From Rotaria sp. Silwood1 (taxonomy: Eukaryota > Rotifera > Eurotatoria > Philodinida > Philodinidae), in the NCBI GenBank assembly GCA_905250075.1, contig CAJNOP010000018.1, positions 1,289,267 through 1,353,266 on the forward strand: 64,000 nt of DNA. Reading direction: 5' to 3'. Shown here one piece after another: positions 46,401-58,258 of the stretch. Made by a program: the position numbers and the translations under genes. Position 1 is the stretch's first letter; the number at the start of each line of letters is the position of its first letter. The notes under the pieces were generated by a model, which searched no databases, had not been told where the DNA came from, and worked only from the letters and a program-made list of their open reading frames with translations.

Positions 46401-49400
46401 TTTTTTCTTCTAATAGAGCAAAAATCGGGAGAACAAATAAAACATGATGCTCAGCAAAAAGGAGCTGAATTGAAACATCAGGCAGAACAAAAAGGAACTG
46501 AATTGAAACATCAAGCAGAACAAAAAGGAGCTGAATGGAAACATCAAGCAGAACAAAAAGGTATTAAAAAAATAGACTATCTCCTAACTATTGAGGTCTA
46601 TATCTAATTTTAACTATCAGGTGCTGAAATGAAAGAGAAGGCTGGTGAAGCTGCCGATGCAGCTAAAGATAAGTTGAATGAAGTAAAAGATGCTGCTAAT
46701 AAAAAAGCTGATGAAATAAAACCTAAAGTTGATGAAACTATTAATGATACTAAACAAGCAGGTACATATCGTCAATACGAATAACACTAATTCTAAAATC
46801 TATTTATTAGACAAATTATTCATTGAATCTTTATTTTTGTTTTCTTTAGGTGCTCAAGTAGCTGATGATGTTTCAAAAAAAGCTGGTGAAGTTAAAGATG
46901 CTGCACAAAAAAAAGTTGATGAGATAAAACCAAAAGTGAATGAAAAAATAGAACAAACAAAAGAAGCTGGTATATAGAATTTATTTAATTTTTCAAACAA
47001 ATTTATTTATATGAATTTTATTTTTAGGTGCTCAATTAGCTGATGATGCATCAAAGAAAGCTGATGAAGTTAAAGATAATGTTGAAAGTACGACAAATAT
47101 TATCATTGGAACAGCTATTCATGCTAAAGATGTTACAGTTGAAAAAGTACAAGAACTTTCACATACTGTAAGTTCAAATACCGTATCACCTCTGTATACT
47201 GGATAACCTTCAGTGTTTTTAAAAATGTTTACTATGGGCTGTATTGTTTTTTTTTCTAATATTTATAGGTTGTTGAAACTGTACAAAATATTCCAGAAGC
47301 TGCTGCTAATGCAGCTAGTTTTGTTGGTGAAAAACTTAGTGTTGCTGGACAATGGGTTAGTTAATTTTTTACTTGTTATTATTACTAAGTTTTAATATAT
47401 TGTTTTTTATTTCATAGGCTGCTGAAAAAGCTTCTGAAGTCGGTTCAGCTACTATGCACTCAGCACAAGAAGCTATTCATAGGTATTTTTATTTTAGCAA
47501 ATTTGTTTTCCTCTAATTGTGTATTATATTTTTTCTTTTGCTTTAGTCTTACCGGATTAGCGAACGATGCTACGGCAAAGGGTAAATTTTAATAAACAAA
47601 AGCAAAAACAGAATCATTATGAAAACATGTTTTTTTATTTGATTATGTAGCCGGAGAAGCAGCCGATAAAGCTAAAGAAAAAGGTATTTAAAAAAATCCT
47701 ATTTAATTGAATAGAACATGATTTGAAAATTATTTTACATCGAATAGGAGCTGAATTGAAAGAACAAGCATCAGAGAAAGTTGATCAAGCAAAAGATAAA
47801 GCTAATGAAGTAGCATCTGATGCTAAAAAGAAAGGAGAAGGTATTTTACGAACAATAATTGATTTATTTTATCAATAATTTTAATTTAATTTTTTTTTTC
47901 TAATATTTAGAAGTCAAACAGGATGCTCAACAAAAAGGTTTAATAAATTTTTCTTAATAATTTAATATAATGATGAATTTATTTTAGCTGGTGAATTAAA
48001 AGATCAAGCTTCACATAATATTGATCAAGCAAAAGATAAAGCTAATGAATTAGCATCGAATACAAAAAAGAAAGCTGAAGGTAGAGAATTTATTAAGAAA
48101 AAAAAAGAATTTTTATTTTTTTGATTACTTTTATTTTTTTTCGTTTTAATAATTAGAAGTCAAACATGATGCTCAACAAAAAGGTAAAATAATTTTAAAT
48201 CAAAATTAATTTTTAATTAAATTCGATCTTTTTAGCTGATGAATTTCAAACTAAAGGTGATGTACATATATCAACAACAGGTACTGCTCATAATGTATCA
48301 GCATCACATGATTCTAATGCACCTCATGGACATACAATACCAACTAAAATTGAAGTTAAAACATCAGATCCACAAAAGCCTTCAATTATATAAAACATTT
48401 CTATTTCTTGTAAAATTTCTATGTACAGTATCCTGTCTTGGTTCTATGTATATTTATTCTATTGTAATGTTTATTGATTTCTTTAAACTGTTATAAAATA
48501 TTCTAGCAAGTATATTTAAATAATAAAAGCTTCAGTCATTATTCTAATTCAAAAAAGACTAATCGAATATTCATGTGCAACATAAGAATAACAATCTGTT
48601 GTTTTTTATATATTGTTTTTGTCCGAAGACAAAAACTCATTAGATAAAGTTTTCTTTCTATGATGAAATACACATTGATGATGTGAGAAATTTTAAAGTC
48701 TGAATCAATCCAATAGTACGTTTGATGAAATACGAATATCAATCAACGTTTACATCTATTGAGAAAATTATCTTTTTACGAGTATGATGACACATTACAA
48801 TTAATATTAATATGTCTGCTGATTGGATACAAATGCTAGTTACTTATCTACACTGATAAAAGAGAGTCATACTCGAGATTATTCCTAATTAGTTTTTTAT
48901 CCAACTATAAAGATTTTTTTCATTGCCAAAAAGAAAACTAACAAAATATTTTTTTCTTATACTTTGCATTAAACAAGCACATTGCTAACAATTGATGATA
49001 ATCAATTGATATTATAAACATACTTAATGACATGTCTTTCGGCTGTCAAACTGTAAGCTAATGTTATGTTTATATAATGTCAATAGTAGAAATGCGTAAT
49101 TCCAGATAGGAATCATATTGACAATTGTGATCCCAAAAGAAATCTATATGTCCGATTCCGATTCTTAGACGTGAAAAATTTGAAATCGGAAACATTTCTA
49201 TGAAAAACGACGCATTGCTTTCTTTACTTTTTAAACAAAAAAAAGTACATTAGTAATTCAAAAATATATGTAAACAATGACTGAGAACATATCTAGCTTT
49301 GCATAACATAAGACAAATGAAATTCAATGATTCACATAATTCACAATTACTTTTTTACCTGGGAGCGACTTCAATCCCAAAAACAGAGAGACGACTTTGT

Positions 49401-52400
49401 CTAGCTCTAATATAGCTGAAATTTTCTTCTTCAGCTTTCATACTTTGATTTGTCTCAAAAAAAACTTCAATATTAAATTTAACTGAAAAATTTATTTCAT
49501 ATCAATCGAGAAATCTTATTGAACAATATGAAAATATATACATCAGTTCTATATTTGTAAGAATCAATATCTTTCTAGTAAAATCATTATAAAATGCGAT
49601 AACTTATAGCATAGAATATCAAAGAGCTCTTTACACTTTGAGAAATTTTCTGAAGCTAAAAACAATAAAAGTTTTTTTTACCCGCCCCACTAGGATATTC
49701 ATCGAATTGTGGACCCATCAGTGACGCATTATCATCATCTGTTCGATTACTACCTAAATCAAACGAAATAAAATTAGACAAAAAAATAGTTATTTTTTTT
49801 TGTGAATACTAACTTCCTCGATATTGTTGTTGACTTGGAAGATATTTTGATCGACATTCATTGGATTTTGCAACAAGATCTTCCTTTAAATATAGAAAAC
49901 AATAAATAATTGTTTAAATTAAAAAAATTTCTATAATTTACATCTCGTAATGTTAATGTAATTTTTAAATTTTGACAAAAACTTTGTGCAAATTCAGGAT
50001 ACATATCAATAACTTCAAGTAAATCATCTCGTAAAATTTTATGTAAATCACAATATGTCAATGCACGAACATTAAATGCAGATTTTCCTGGTTCACTATA
50101 TAATACAGGATTTTCTCCAAGAATATCATCTTTACCTTAACAAAATAAATAAATAAATAAATATAAAATAATTACAAATCAAACATACTTAAAATAGCAA
50201 CAACATTATCATCTTTTAATATTTCAATTGAACCACGTGAAATAAAATATAATGATGTTAATATATCTCCACGATGTGTTATTATATCACCAGGTGGTGC
50301 ATGTGTTGTTTTAAATTTCATTGAAAATGTTCGTAAACAACCTTCACTAGCATCTAAAAATAATAATAATAATCAAATAAATACAAGTAAAAAAAAAATA
50401 AAATATTGATTAACCTTTAAATGCAGGACAATTTTTAAGTAGTTGACTATTTAAATGAAGACAAATATCAGCTTGTAAACATTCAGGAAAACCTTTAAGC
50501 ACCATATTCATGTCAATACCACTATAACAAAAAAAAACAAACATTAAAAAGTAATAGAACTAGAATATTATCTGTTACTTAGTATAATTCCATGCATGAT
50601 TAAAATAATCTTCTAATCGTTGCCGAAGTGGATTTGGAATTTGATGAAAACGAATAAATTCTTTAACTCTATGTATAGAATGATACCGTAGAGATTATTA
50701 AATATTATTTAGTATTTATGAACATACCTTAACATCTGTATTTGGTATCGAGCTGTACCCGAATAAAGTCTTTGAATAATAGCACTGACATTACCAAATA
50801 TACTGGCATACATCAAAGCTAAAGAAGGAACACAAATTTATACAATATGACAATAACCTATATCAAAGATATACATCAAGCAACAACAATCGCATGCTTT
50901 AAAAAAATAAAATATTGTCATGCGTTCTCTCACATCCGATTAACATAATACAAATGGAAAAAATTTTTTCCGAATCTGTATTAGGACTAACCTGTGTATA
51001 CATAAATAAAAAGAAAAAATTCAATATTCATTTAATACAAAATACACACACACACACTCTCTCGCTCTATTTCTTTCTTACATTGCCAAATCCGACTGTT
51101 GTTAGAGATGAAAATGTAAAATAAAGAGCAGTGATATATTGTGAACGAAGATTAGGTCCACCATGGCATATTTCTTTACTTAAATTTGTTCTGTTATAAA
51201 TCAATACTGATGAACAATTATATGGTTGATTAGATATACGTGCTAATTCATCGAGCCATGTTATGCGTGATCCTAAAACAATAAGCTAAGCAAACACCAA
51301 AACAACACAACATGGACAACAGAGAAGAACTTAACTAAAGCAAAACGAAAGACAAAGAAAACAATAAACTCACATCCTACGAGCATGATTATTATTGAAA
51401 AACCCTTTTCACTATTCGTATTTGGGCTAGAGAAAGATTAAATTTAAGAAAAAACAAAAAAAGAAATCTTGGGATAGAAAATTTAGCGAACCTCACGTTG
51501 CCAAAACCGACTGATGTAAGAGAAGAAAAAGTAAAATAAAGTGCTGTTATATATTTTGATGTTTTTGTTGGACCAGATGTTGGATCGGAATCATTATAAT
51601 ATTGATGTGTATGATTAGCTAATTCAGCTAACCAACCAATCAATCTTTCATTGCCTAAGATAAAATAGGCAACATATGCTTTTTTTTAATTTTATTTTGT
51701 TTTATCTAATCTTTTTCAAATAAAAGATATTTTCGAAGAAGAAAATTAATCATCATTCATTGAGATATTTTTTCAAGGAATAAAGATAAGAAGGATTGAA
51801 TCAAATTATCTTATCAATAAGTCTGTCATTATAGAATCTGATAGTTATTAACATGTTAATCATACGAGGAAACTTTATCAGGATATAAGACAACCAAAAG
51901 AAACATGATGGAAAAAACGAATTTTTCTGTACAAGTGACAAACTTTCGAAATGATCACGTAGCTTCTTATTAGTTGCTAACCAGTTGGGTTAGATGATGA
52001 AGAAATTTTCGCATATAGTCTCTTAAATATTTCAAAATAAAGTCTTCAAGAAAACATTTCGAAGAATAAATTGAATCAATAAGAACACATCACAATATTT
52101 TGTGATATATATATATATATATTGTTGATTAGCTGATTCATAGCATTTGGCGAAAATAATGATTTGTCCCAACAATAAATTCATAGTTGTTAAATGGCGT
52201 ACAGATTAGTAATATTTAGGATAAAAATTTTTTTGAGTATTGATAAAATTCACTCTGAGAACCGTTTTACTTAACACATATATCAGTCGATAGAGCTTGA
52301 AATTCTGGATATAGAGGATCTCACTCTAAGCCAAAATATCAATCAAATAAATGTTTCAAAATGAAGTTAAATGTAGCTCGACTACATATTTTGAACTGAT

Positions 52401-55297
52401 TAGAATCATCAGACATTGATCACAACTTCATCTTAAGTTATTTTTCTGAACATTTATTTGTTTGAACTTTTAGTTCAGATTGGGTTCAGTAAATTTAGAG
52501 TCTCACGTTCTATTGACTGATATAAGTTTCATGAAACACAGAATTATGTTCTGATTAACGTAGTTCCAGTCACCATGACTAAAAACTAAAATTTGTTCAC
52601 ATACATTTCTAATATACATTTTGTATACTGTACCTTTCAAGTTTCTGATAATCAAATAACAGCCAAAAGCTAAGTACAACATTTGACAGATTTCATCAAA
52701 TTTATATTCTCTTTTATATATTCTCTTGTTTTACATGTCAATAAATATTGACAGAGTTACAAAAATTTTCTATTGTCTTCTAAAGGGTTTCGATTTATTG
52801 TGGAAATTATGTTAGATATACATACCTTGATTACTTCGTTCAAGACGACCAATAGCATACCATATACAAGCAAGCCAATGTGCAATTAATGCAAATGTAG
52901 CCGTTAATAAAATTAAAACTCCAACACCATATTCTGAATATCGATCTAATTTTCTTGCTATACGTACTAATCTTAATAAACGTGCTGTTTTTAATAAACC
53001 CATTAATGTTGTTGATTCACCACCACCATTTGTTTGTAATAATGAAAATAAAATATCAAATGGTATAGCTGCTGTTACATCAATTAAAAACCATCCTTTT
53101 AAATAATGTTTTGCAATTTTACTTGCACGTGTTACTAATTCTTCATTATGTTTAACATAAGTTGTACGTAAATTAACTAATAAATCAATAATAAACATAA
53201 CATCAACAATAAGTTCAATAACATTTAATGCACGTGATGAACGTGAACGTTGTTTATTTGGTCCATCTTCATGCATTAAAAAAGCTGCTGTATATGGTGT
53301 TACTATAGCAGTATATATAACAAGTAATAATATTAACCAATCCCAACCAGCTTTAAATGGTGAATAATGAAGAATAATTGTACGTGGTATACGACGACTA
53401 TCTGGTGAATGAAAATCAGGCACAATCTCTTCACCTAATGATAAGATTTGTGCTATACGATTTGGTATAAATGAACATTTAGTATTTTTTGCTTCTTGTT
53501 TTTCTTTTTTAAGAACAGTTTCTATAATAATAATAAAAAGAAAAATATTGAGTTTTATTTGTTTTCTTAAAAACTAACAAAAAGAATTCTTATTTTGCAA
53601 TTACCAGCTATATTACTTAAACTTTGAGATTTACTTTTCACTAATTCAACATCATTTATATTTGTATTCCATAGATTATTATCAGGTTTTAATAAATTAT
53701 TTGAACTTGTTGATGATTTACGACTTGATTTATAATCTAAAGGTAAATTTTTTGTTGTTGATAAAATTGTTTCATCCAAAGCAATAGTTGTTGTATTCTT
53801 ATGATTTAATCCTATGATAAACGAAATTAATTTAATAAACAAAATTAACAATTTTCTTAATTATTTATTACTACTCATATGTATTGCATTTTACTATTAC
53901 ATGTTCTTTTTTTTGAAAACAAAAGCTTAGATATGTTTTACAAAAAAAAAAAAAAAAATCATCGTTTCTTTTGTTATATTTCTATTTTGCTAGAATAAAT
54001 AACATGGAAGTCATTTGATTTATTTTTATAAATTTCATATTTTACTTATTTCATATGATAGTAAAGATTTTCATTTGTTTCTTTCAAATACAAAGATTAT
54101 TCTGAAAACTAAATTTTATTATTAATAAGTTTATCTATCTTTTTTGAAGCTACATGTACTTTTCTTTGTTTTTTTGATTAATTATTAATTTGATTATCAG
54201 TTTCAGATATAAATACAACCAATCATAATTCTTATACAAAATTAATAGATAAATATTTATTTCCGTACAATTATGTCATTTACAATCCTTGATTAAGAAA
54301 ATAAAGAAAAACGAATGTAGAAATGACTTGTGACTAGATGTTAATTATTTTCCTAATGATTTTGCACTTTATATAAAACACAGAGATAAAAAACAAGAAT
54401 TAATCTTTTACCGATATAACCAGCTGTATCTGCTGACACAGAACCTTCAAAGTCACTTGCACCTCCAGTTGTATCATTGGATCGATTTGATTTATGTCGT
54501 GCTAATGGATTTAACATATGGAACCATGAACGTTTGTGTATGCCTAGTATGAATATCACAAGAACAATGATATGTAACAGAAGATAAACATCATATACCA
54601 GTGTGAGTAATAGAATATTCACGAATTTTTGCTATAAAAATCAATGATGATGAAATATTCGTTTTAGAAACAAATTAAAATACATACGCATTCGTCGTTG
54701 TCTATTACGATCGTTACTTTCTGTGAATTCAAGAATATATAAAATAATATCGCATGATTCATTTTTCACCGGAGCGATGAGTACTGAACATCGAAATTTC
54801 ATGCCTAGATGAAAATAGACGGAAATAATTTTTTTTCCCTTTTCCTTCTTATCACACATTCTCTTAACTAATATTAACTGAAAAAAAAATACATTTGGAA
54901 ACGAAAATTTACCATCGTTCTTATATAAAATAATATCAACTTCTTTTTCATCACTTCCTTGTAAAGCATGTCGAATTTGTTTGGCAGCTTTTTCACTTGT
55001 TTCAGCTCCATATAAAAACTCACATGTACAAGCTTTTTGAATTACATCTGCACGTGAATATCCAATCAATTCGCAAAATGCATCATTACAATAAATTATT
55101 GGTTTATTTACCAATTGAGCATTGGATATAAGAAAACGACGATCTAATTAATTGATATTATATAAATATTTATTTATATACATATTGAAACAAAAAACAA
55201 ACAAACAAATTAACATACTTTGTGAGTCGAATTTACGTATAATCGTATCAATAAACGTATTTTGAGGAGCTGACACATGACCCCGTTTCATTGGCAT
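43498..55297 (-). CDS. KCNH: ERG-type KCNH voltage-gated potassium channel, 966 aa
   Basis: Exons (minus): 55297-55219, 55143-54913, 54804-54688, 54631-54599, 54543-54412, 53811-53605, 53521-52826, 51654-51497 (or alternative 51272-51082), 50991-50934, 50818-50728, 50668-50579, 50521-50415, 50353-50189, 50135-49942, 49883-49814, 49753-49682, 44066-43938, 43885-43815, 43751-43684, 43630-43498. Phases agree throughout; 967 codons with the stop. The N-terminus has the ERG signature [19 protein letters not shown] and a PAS domain ([16 protein letters not shown]). S1-S6 follow, with S4 [20 protein letters not shown], filter SVGFGN and S6 end [14 protein letters not shown] cyclic-nucleotide-binding homology domain ends [17 protein letters not shown]. 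The C-terminal tail has a short coiled coil ([13 protein letters not shown]). It is a plasma-membrane K+ channel shaping repolarisation of excitable cells. Confidence 0.93.
44196..44984 (+). CDS. Enoyl-CoA hydratase/isomerase-like protein lacking the catalytic Glu pair, 262 aa
   Basis: Intronless. The crotonase fold is clear: [19 protein letters not shown] and [21 protein letters not shown]. The oxyanion-hole glycines are kept. The two glutamates of classical enoyl-CoA hydratase (GGGxE and PE motifs) are replaced: GGGLAL has Ala121 and SIPAVKLGL has Ala141. Such a GGGLxLA/IPAxxLGL pattern is seen in a bacterial crotonase subgroup, so the substrate may still be an acyl-CoA but the chemistry is not ordinary hydration. 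The lack of introns, in contrast to nearly every neighbour, and the bacterial-like motif make horizontal origin possible. It sits inside a KCNH intron, about 130 bp from the next channel exon. Confidence 0.85.
   Translation: MSESFVTKEYASGLILFDILDKSSHIGCITLNNPSKRNAISCQMWLGLSNLLDDCLLNYKTIRVLILTGHGQISFCSGADLSEKEDDDISHAIPTIRIKLLQFPIPIIAKINGYCLGGGLALAMSVDIRIASQNASFSIPAVKLGLSCPKDIIDRLIKLVGESHAKMILYTGDRISAQQAYSIGLIQYICDNHDNLDQYILDLAQRISCNAPLSVRSIKVMIENGNDHLAIKTAIDACQNSNDINEGRSAFREKRQPNFQGC
45308..45315 (+). promoter_or_regulatory. Heat-shock-element-like half sites upstream of the LEA gene
   Basis: GAATATTC, two inverted GAA units. Weak alone; TTCTAGAA at 45566-45573 is a second such pair. Confidence 0.25.
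45650..45659 (+). promoter_or_regulatory. TATA box of the LEA gene
   Basis: TATATAAATA is about 155 bp before the LEA ATG. A splice acceptor at 45771 (ttactttcag) lies between, so the leader is spliced or trans-spliced. Confidence 0.5.
45805..48393 (+). CDS. Group 3 LEA (late embryogenesis abundant) protein, 14 exons, 410 aa
   Basis: Exons: 45805-45874, 46417-46560, 46621-46761, 46850-46969, 47028-47167, 47269-47355, 47418-47482, 47547-47581, 47651-47683, 47748-47840, 47911-47937, 47988-48080, 48157-48183, 48236-48393; 411 codons with the stop. The protein is very hydrophilic, built from 11-residue LEA_4 repeats such as [11 protein letters not shown] (three to four in exon 2) and [11 protein letters not shown], without Cys and with one central less polar stretch ([13 protein letters not shown]). 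There is no N-terminal signal peptide. LEA proteins are disordered when wet, fold into helices on drying, and protect proteins and membranes; bdelloids use them in anhydrobiosis. Most introns are phase 1, so exons are symmetric modules. It lies in a KCNH intron on the opposite strand. Confidence 0.92.
51082..51272 (-). other. KCNH: KCNH alternative pore exon B
   Basis: Encodes a 64-residue pore segment: a turret with five extra charged/Cys features ([20 protein letters not shown]), then [21 protein letters not shown]. Starts in phase 1 and ends in phase 0, exactly as exon A. Acceptor tgttttag|GA, donor AAT|GTAAGA. Confidence 0.88.
51497..51654 (-). other. KCNH: KCNH alternative pore exon A
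   Basis: Encodes a 53-residue pore segment: [20 protein letters not shown], then [21 protein letters not shown]. This is the ERG-standard filter. Acceptor tatcttag|GC, donor AAC|GTGAGG. It is 11 residues shorter than exon B. Confidence 0.9.
51655..52825 (-). other. 1.2-kb KCNH intron before the pore exons
   Basis: No coding frame seen. Contains an (AT)n run near 52110. Its length next to the two pore exons leaves room for splicing control elements. Confidence 0.5.
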
Positions 55298-57251
55298 TTT
55301 CGGCAGAGACTTATAAGAGTGCTGTCATCATCTTCAAGAAAGAACGGAAAAACAAAATGCGCTTATATTCTACGAGACTGGGACGAAACTAGAAATAGAC
55401 AATATAGAATAATTTGTCTATATTCAGGCGTTAGGGAAAGAGATAGTACGAGACAAGCAACAAAAAAAAAAGAAGTATCTGACGTCAATAGTGATACAGA
55501 AAATTGCATCACAACTATACCATTAACAATAGCGATAAACTCAAGGATGACTTTTAGAGAGATATGCATATTCCAAGTTCAACTATCTTCTTACCCTTTC
55601 GAGAGCAAAAAATAAAATATAGAAAAACTATGTCTTATAAATAACTCTTTCAATCATATCTTGATGTAATGCATATAATTTGTCTCAACGACATTTATCA
55701 TAATCAAAAAAAATTTGTATCCGTCTATTGCACAGATAAACTAATGAAACTATGGAAACGAAGCATCCCAACATATTCTAAACAGAAACAAACAAAACTA
55801 AACCTATTTAAGATAATGTCGTCATATGCATGAATAAGTCAATAGAATTCAATTTTTGAATATATCATGCTTATGTTATAGTTAAAATAGAAAAGATGTT
55901 AAACATGTTGTTTACTTACGTTCGATAATGATTTACTTTTAGACGGAAATAACAAATTAAAAGACATGCGATCAGCAAAAAAAGAAAAAGAAGAAAAAAA
56001 GGTTCAAGGTTTGAAACAACAAGCAATGAATTTTCTATTATTATTTTCTTTTTTTTGGTATTTACTCCCTCTAGTCTTTAAAAATGTTTGGGAAATCATA
56101 CTCATTTGTAACATTTCATCATCATTATTACAAAAAAATCGTCATTACAAGCATCATGATTGAAAAAAACTTCATTTCTTTCTCTCTCTCTCTCCCCCTC
56201 TCTCTGTCTTCCTCTCTCTTTCTCTCTCTCTTTCAAACACGTGATCGGATAGACCGAGTCAAGAGGAGTAAGAAAAAAAGACTAAGGGAGTCTTTGCTAC
56301 GCGAAGTTGCTTCCAAGAAAAAAAAATTTTCTTTGCTTTCTTTTTTTTGTTCTCGATTTTCTTATCATTTTTCTATGTGATGCATTCTTGCTAATATTCG
56401 CTTCATTTATTTTCACATACCCACTCATTTACAAACATATATCTTTTTTTTCGATTGTGTTGTTTTAACAAGTAATCAATATATATATATATGGTTTTTC
56501 TTAAAAAGAAAAACATAAATATAAAATTACATCTATATGCCTTATGATAGTGATTTGCATAGTATATATATTCAAGGTATGCGTTGACACAACGTCAAAA
56601 TGCCACATGATCAATTGCTCGCGTCACATTTAAAATGAACGTGACAAAAAGGTTTCGTTGAGAATGATTAACTGACGTTTAGGGAGCAGCAATCAGATAT
56701 CCAAAAGACAGGTCATTTTGCAATGATTTCTACGTAATATTCTCATAGAATAAGTATCGATAAAGAAGGAGGAGGAGCGAGAGAGAGAGAGAGAGAGACG
56801 GAAAAAATAGAGAACATTGGCCATGTCACCACGACAGCAAACAGAATTGGTAAAGAAACAACGATTCCCATAGGGAGCACTCTTTTCCTAATGCGAATTG
56901 GCGGAATAGCGAGAAAAGAAGATCTATCTCGTTCCTTATCGGTCCATTATTATCTTCATGTTTGACTACATATATTTACAAAGCGTAAATACAATAAAGA
57001 TGAGCTTCTAGAATGTAGCACATAAAAAAAGAACAAAGAAAGTATTCCTTATGGATTAACAAGAATGCAACAACTTGTGCTACTATCTGTAATCTATGTT
57101 GAAAAACATATTCATGCGCAGTGATCAGAATAAGAAGAGAACAAGAAAAGAACAACATTCAATGTTTACTAGCAAGATCATTAGATTTTTTTTTTCTTAT
57201 TCGATGTATTTATTTAAAGAGTAATGATGAAAATTTTTTTTAACATAAATT
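55298..57251. other. Intergenic with simple-sequence tracts
   Basis: No credible gene. CT-rich microsatellite at about 56178-56235 (TCTCTC with C runs) and a (GA)n tract at about 56775-56800. The region right of 55297 should hold the KCNH promoter. Confidence 0.55.
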
Positions 57252-58258
57252 TTAAACTAAAGGTTTTTGTTGATCATTGATACATTCTACATATTGAGCA
57301 GGCAAACAACGTTGTTCTTCAAAACTAAATCGTTCACCGAATGGCAATGCATCTTGTGTACATGAATAAGATTCTGAACTACGTTCAGATGTACAACGAA
57401 AATACATGCGACAATCGCGTAAACGATCTGGATATAAACCATCAGGACGATTTTTACAACTAGGCAAATATGAACATGGATATGCATGAGCTGATGAACG
57501 TATTTGATAATCACCTTTTTGATAAAAGAATTTACAAAAAAAAATGATTTAGTTTTTCATTTCAAAATAGCTTACAAGCATCTTTTGGTTCAAAACGATC
57601 TTTACATTTGACTTCTGTATAATTTTTACATTCAAGTGTTGGAATATCAAATAATTGCGGCATTGGACAACTATTAAGAATACGTTCCCCTGTTGTTTCA
57701 GCACGTACAACATAATACCAACCACAATTAATTTCATGTGGAATTAAAATTGGTTTTTTTGGTTCTACCCCAAAAGAAAAACAAAATCAATCAATAAAAT
57801 ATAAAACTATAATTTATAAATAAATAATTTACTTTCTTCAATTTCATCTTGAATAGTTTTACGAATACATTGATCAACTTCACCATCAAATCGATAACCC
57901 GAGGGACAACTAAGTAAAAATAATTGTCCTTTTACGCATACATAAAATTTACTTATTTCAGATTTATGTGAAAGAAAATATGGTTTATCACGTTTTTCAC
58001 ATAATGATGCGGATAAAGATGGTTGAGTCATATTTGTCGATATAAAATTGTCATTAGTTTTTATCATAGTACTAACTGTTGTAGCTGATTTATTCATAAT
58101 AGTTTGATTTGTTGTCATAGTTTTTGTTGTCGTATCAATCATAATAGTTTTAGCTTTAATAAAATTCCATTGAATAGTAAGAATAATCAATAAAACTATA
58201 AAGAATTAAAAATTTCATATGTTTTTGTTTTTTATTTTTGTTACTTACCTTGAAGCAT
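57252..58258 (-). CDS. Secreted chitin-binding (peritrophin-A/CBM14) protein, 274 aa
   Basis: Exons (minus) 58258-58249, 58195-57833, 57764-57576 and 57514-57252; phases are all 1 and total 275 codons with the stop. The first exon is only 10 bp (MLQ plus one base). A signal peptide MLQVLLIILTIQWNFIKAKT precedes a Thr-rich stretch. Then come Cys-rich modules: SLCEKRDKPYFLSHKSEISK with FYVCVKGQLFLLSCPSGYRF; NCGWYYVVRAETTGERILNS with CPMPQLFDIPTLEC; and SCKNRPDGLYPDRLRDCRMY with FRCTSERSS. Domains 1 and 3 follow the six-Cys CBM14 pattern with the aromatic YF-x-C chitin-binding core. It would act outside the cell on chitin, for example in cuticle, egg shell, gut lining or jaws. Confidence 0.88.

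Larger units (their letters stand above)
44067..49681 (-). other. 5.6-kb KCNH intron carrying two genes on the other strand
   Basis: Donor GCGG|GTAAAA at 49681 and acceptor attaatag|GT at 44067 join in phase 1. The plus strand of this intron holds the hydratase-like gene (44196-44984) and the LEA gene (45805-48393). The part at 48394-49681 holds no gene that I can see. Confidence 0.75.

Noticed and set aside
55277..55615. 112-codon open frame on the plus strand
   Set aside because: It overlaps the KCNH start and promoter in antisense; no motif, and its composition is that of the opposite strand.
56084..56380. 98-codon Ser/Leu/Arg-rich frame
   Set aside because: Runs through a CT microsatellite; no conserved sequence.
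57287..57514. 75-codon frame beside the chitin-binding gene
   Set aside because: Out of frame with the Cys-rich CBM14 reading; a shadow of the real exon.
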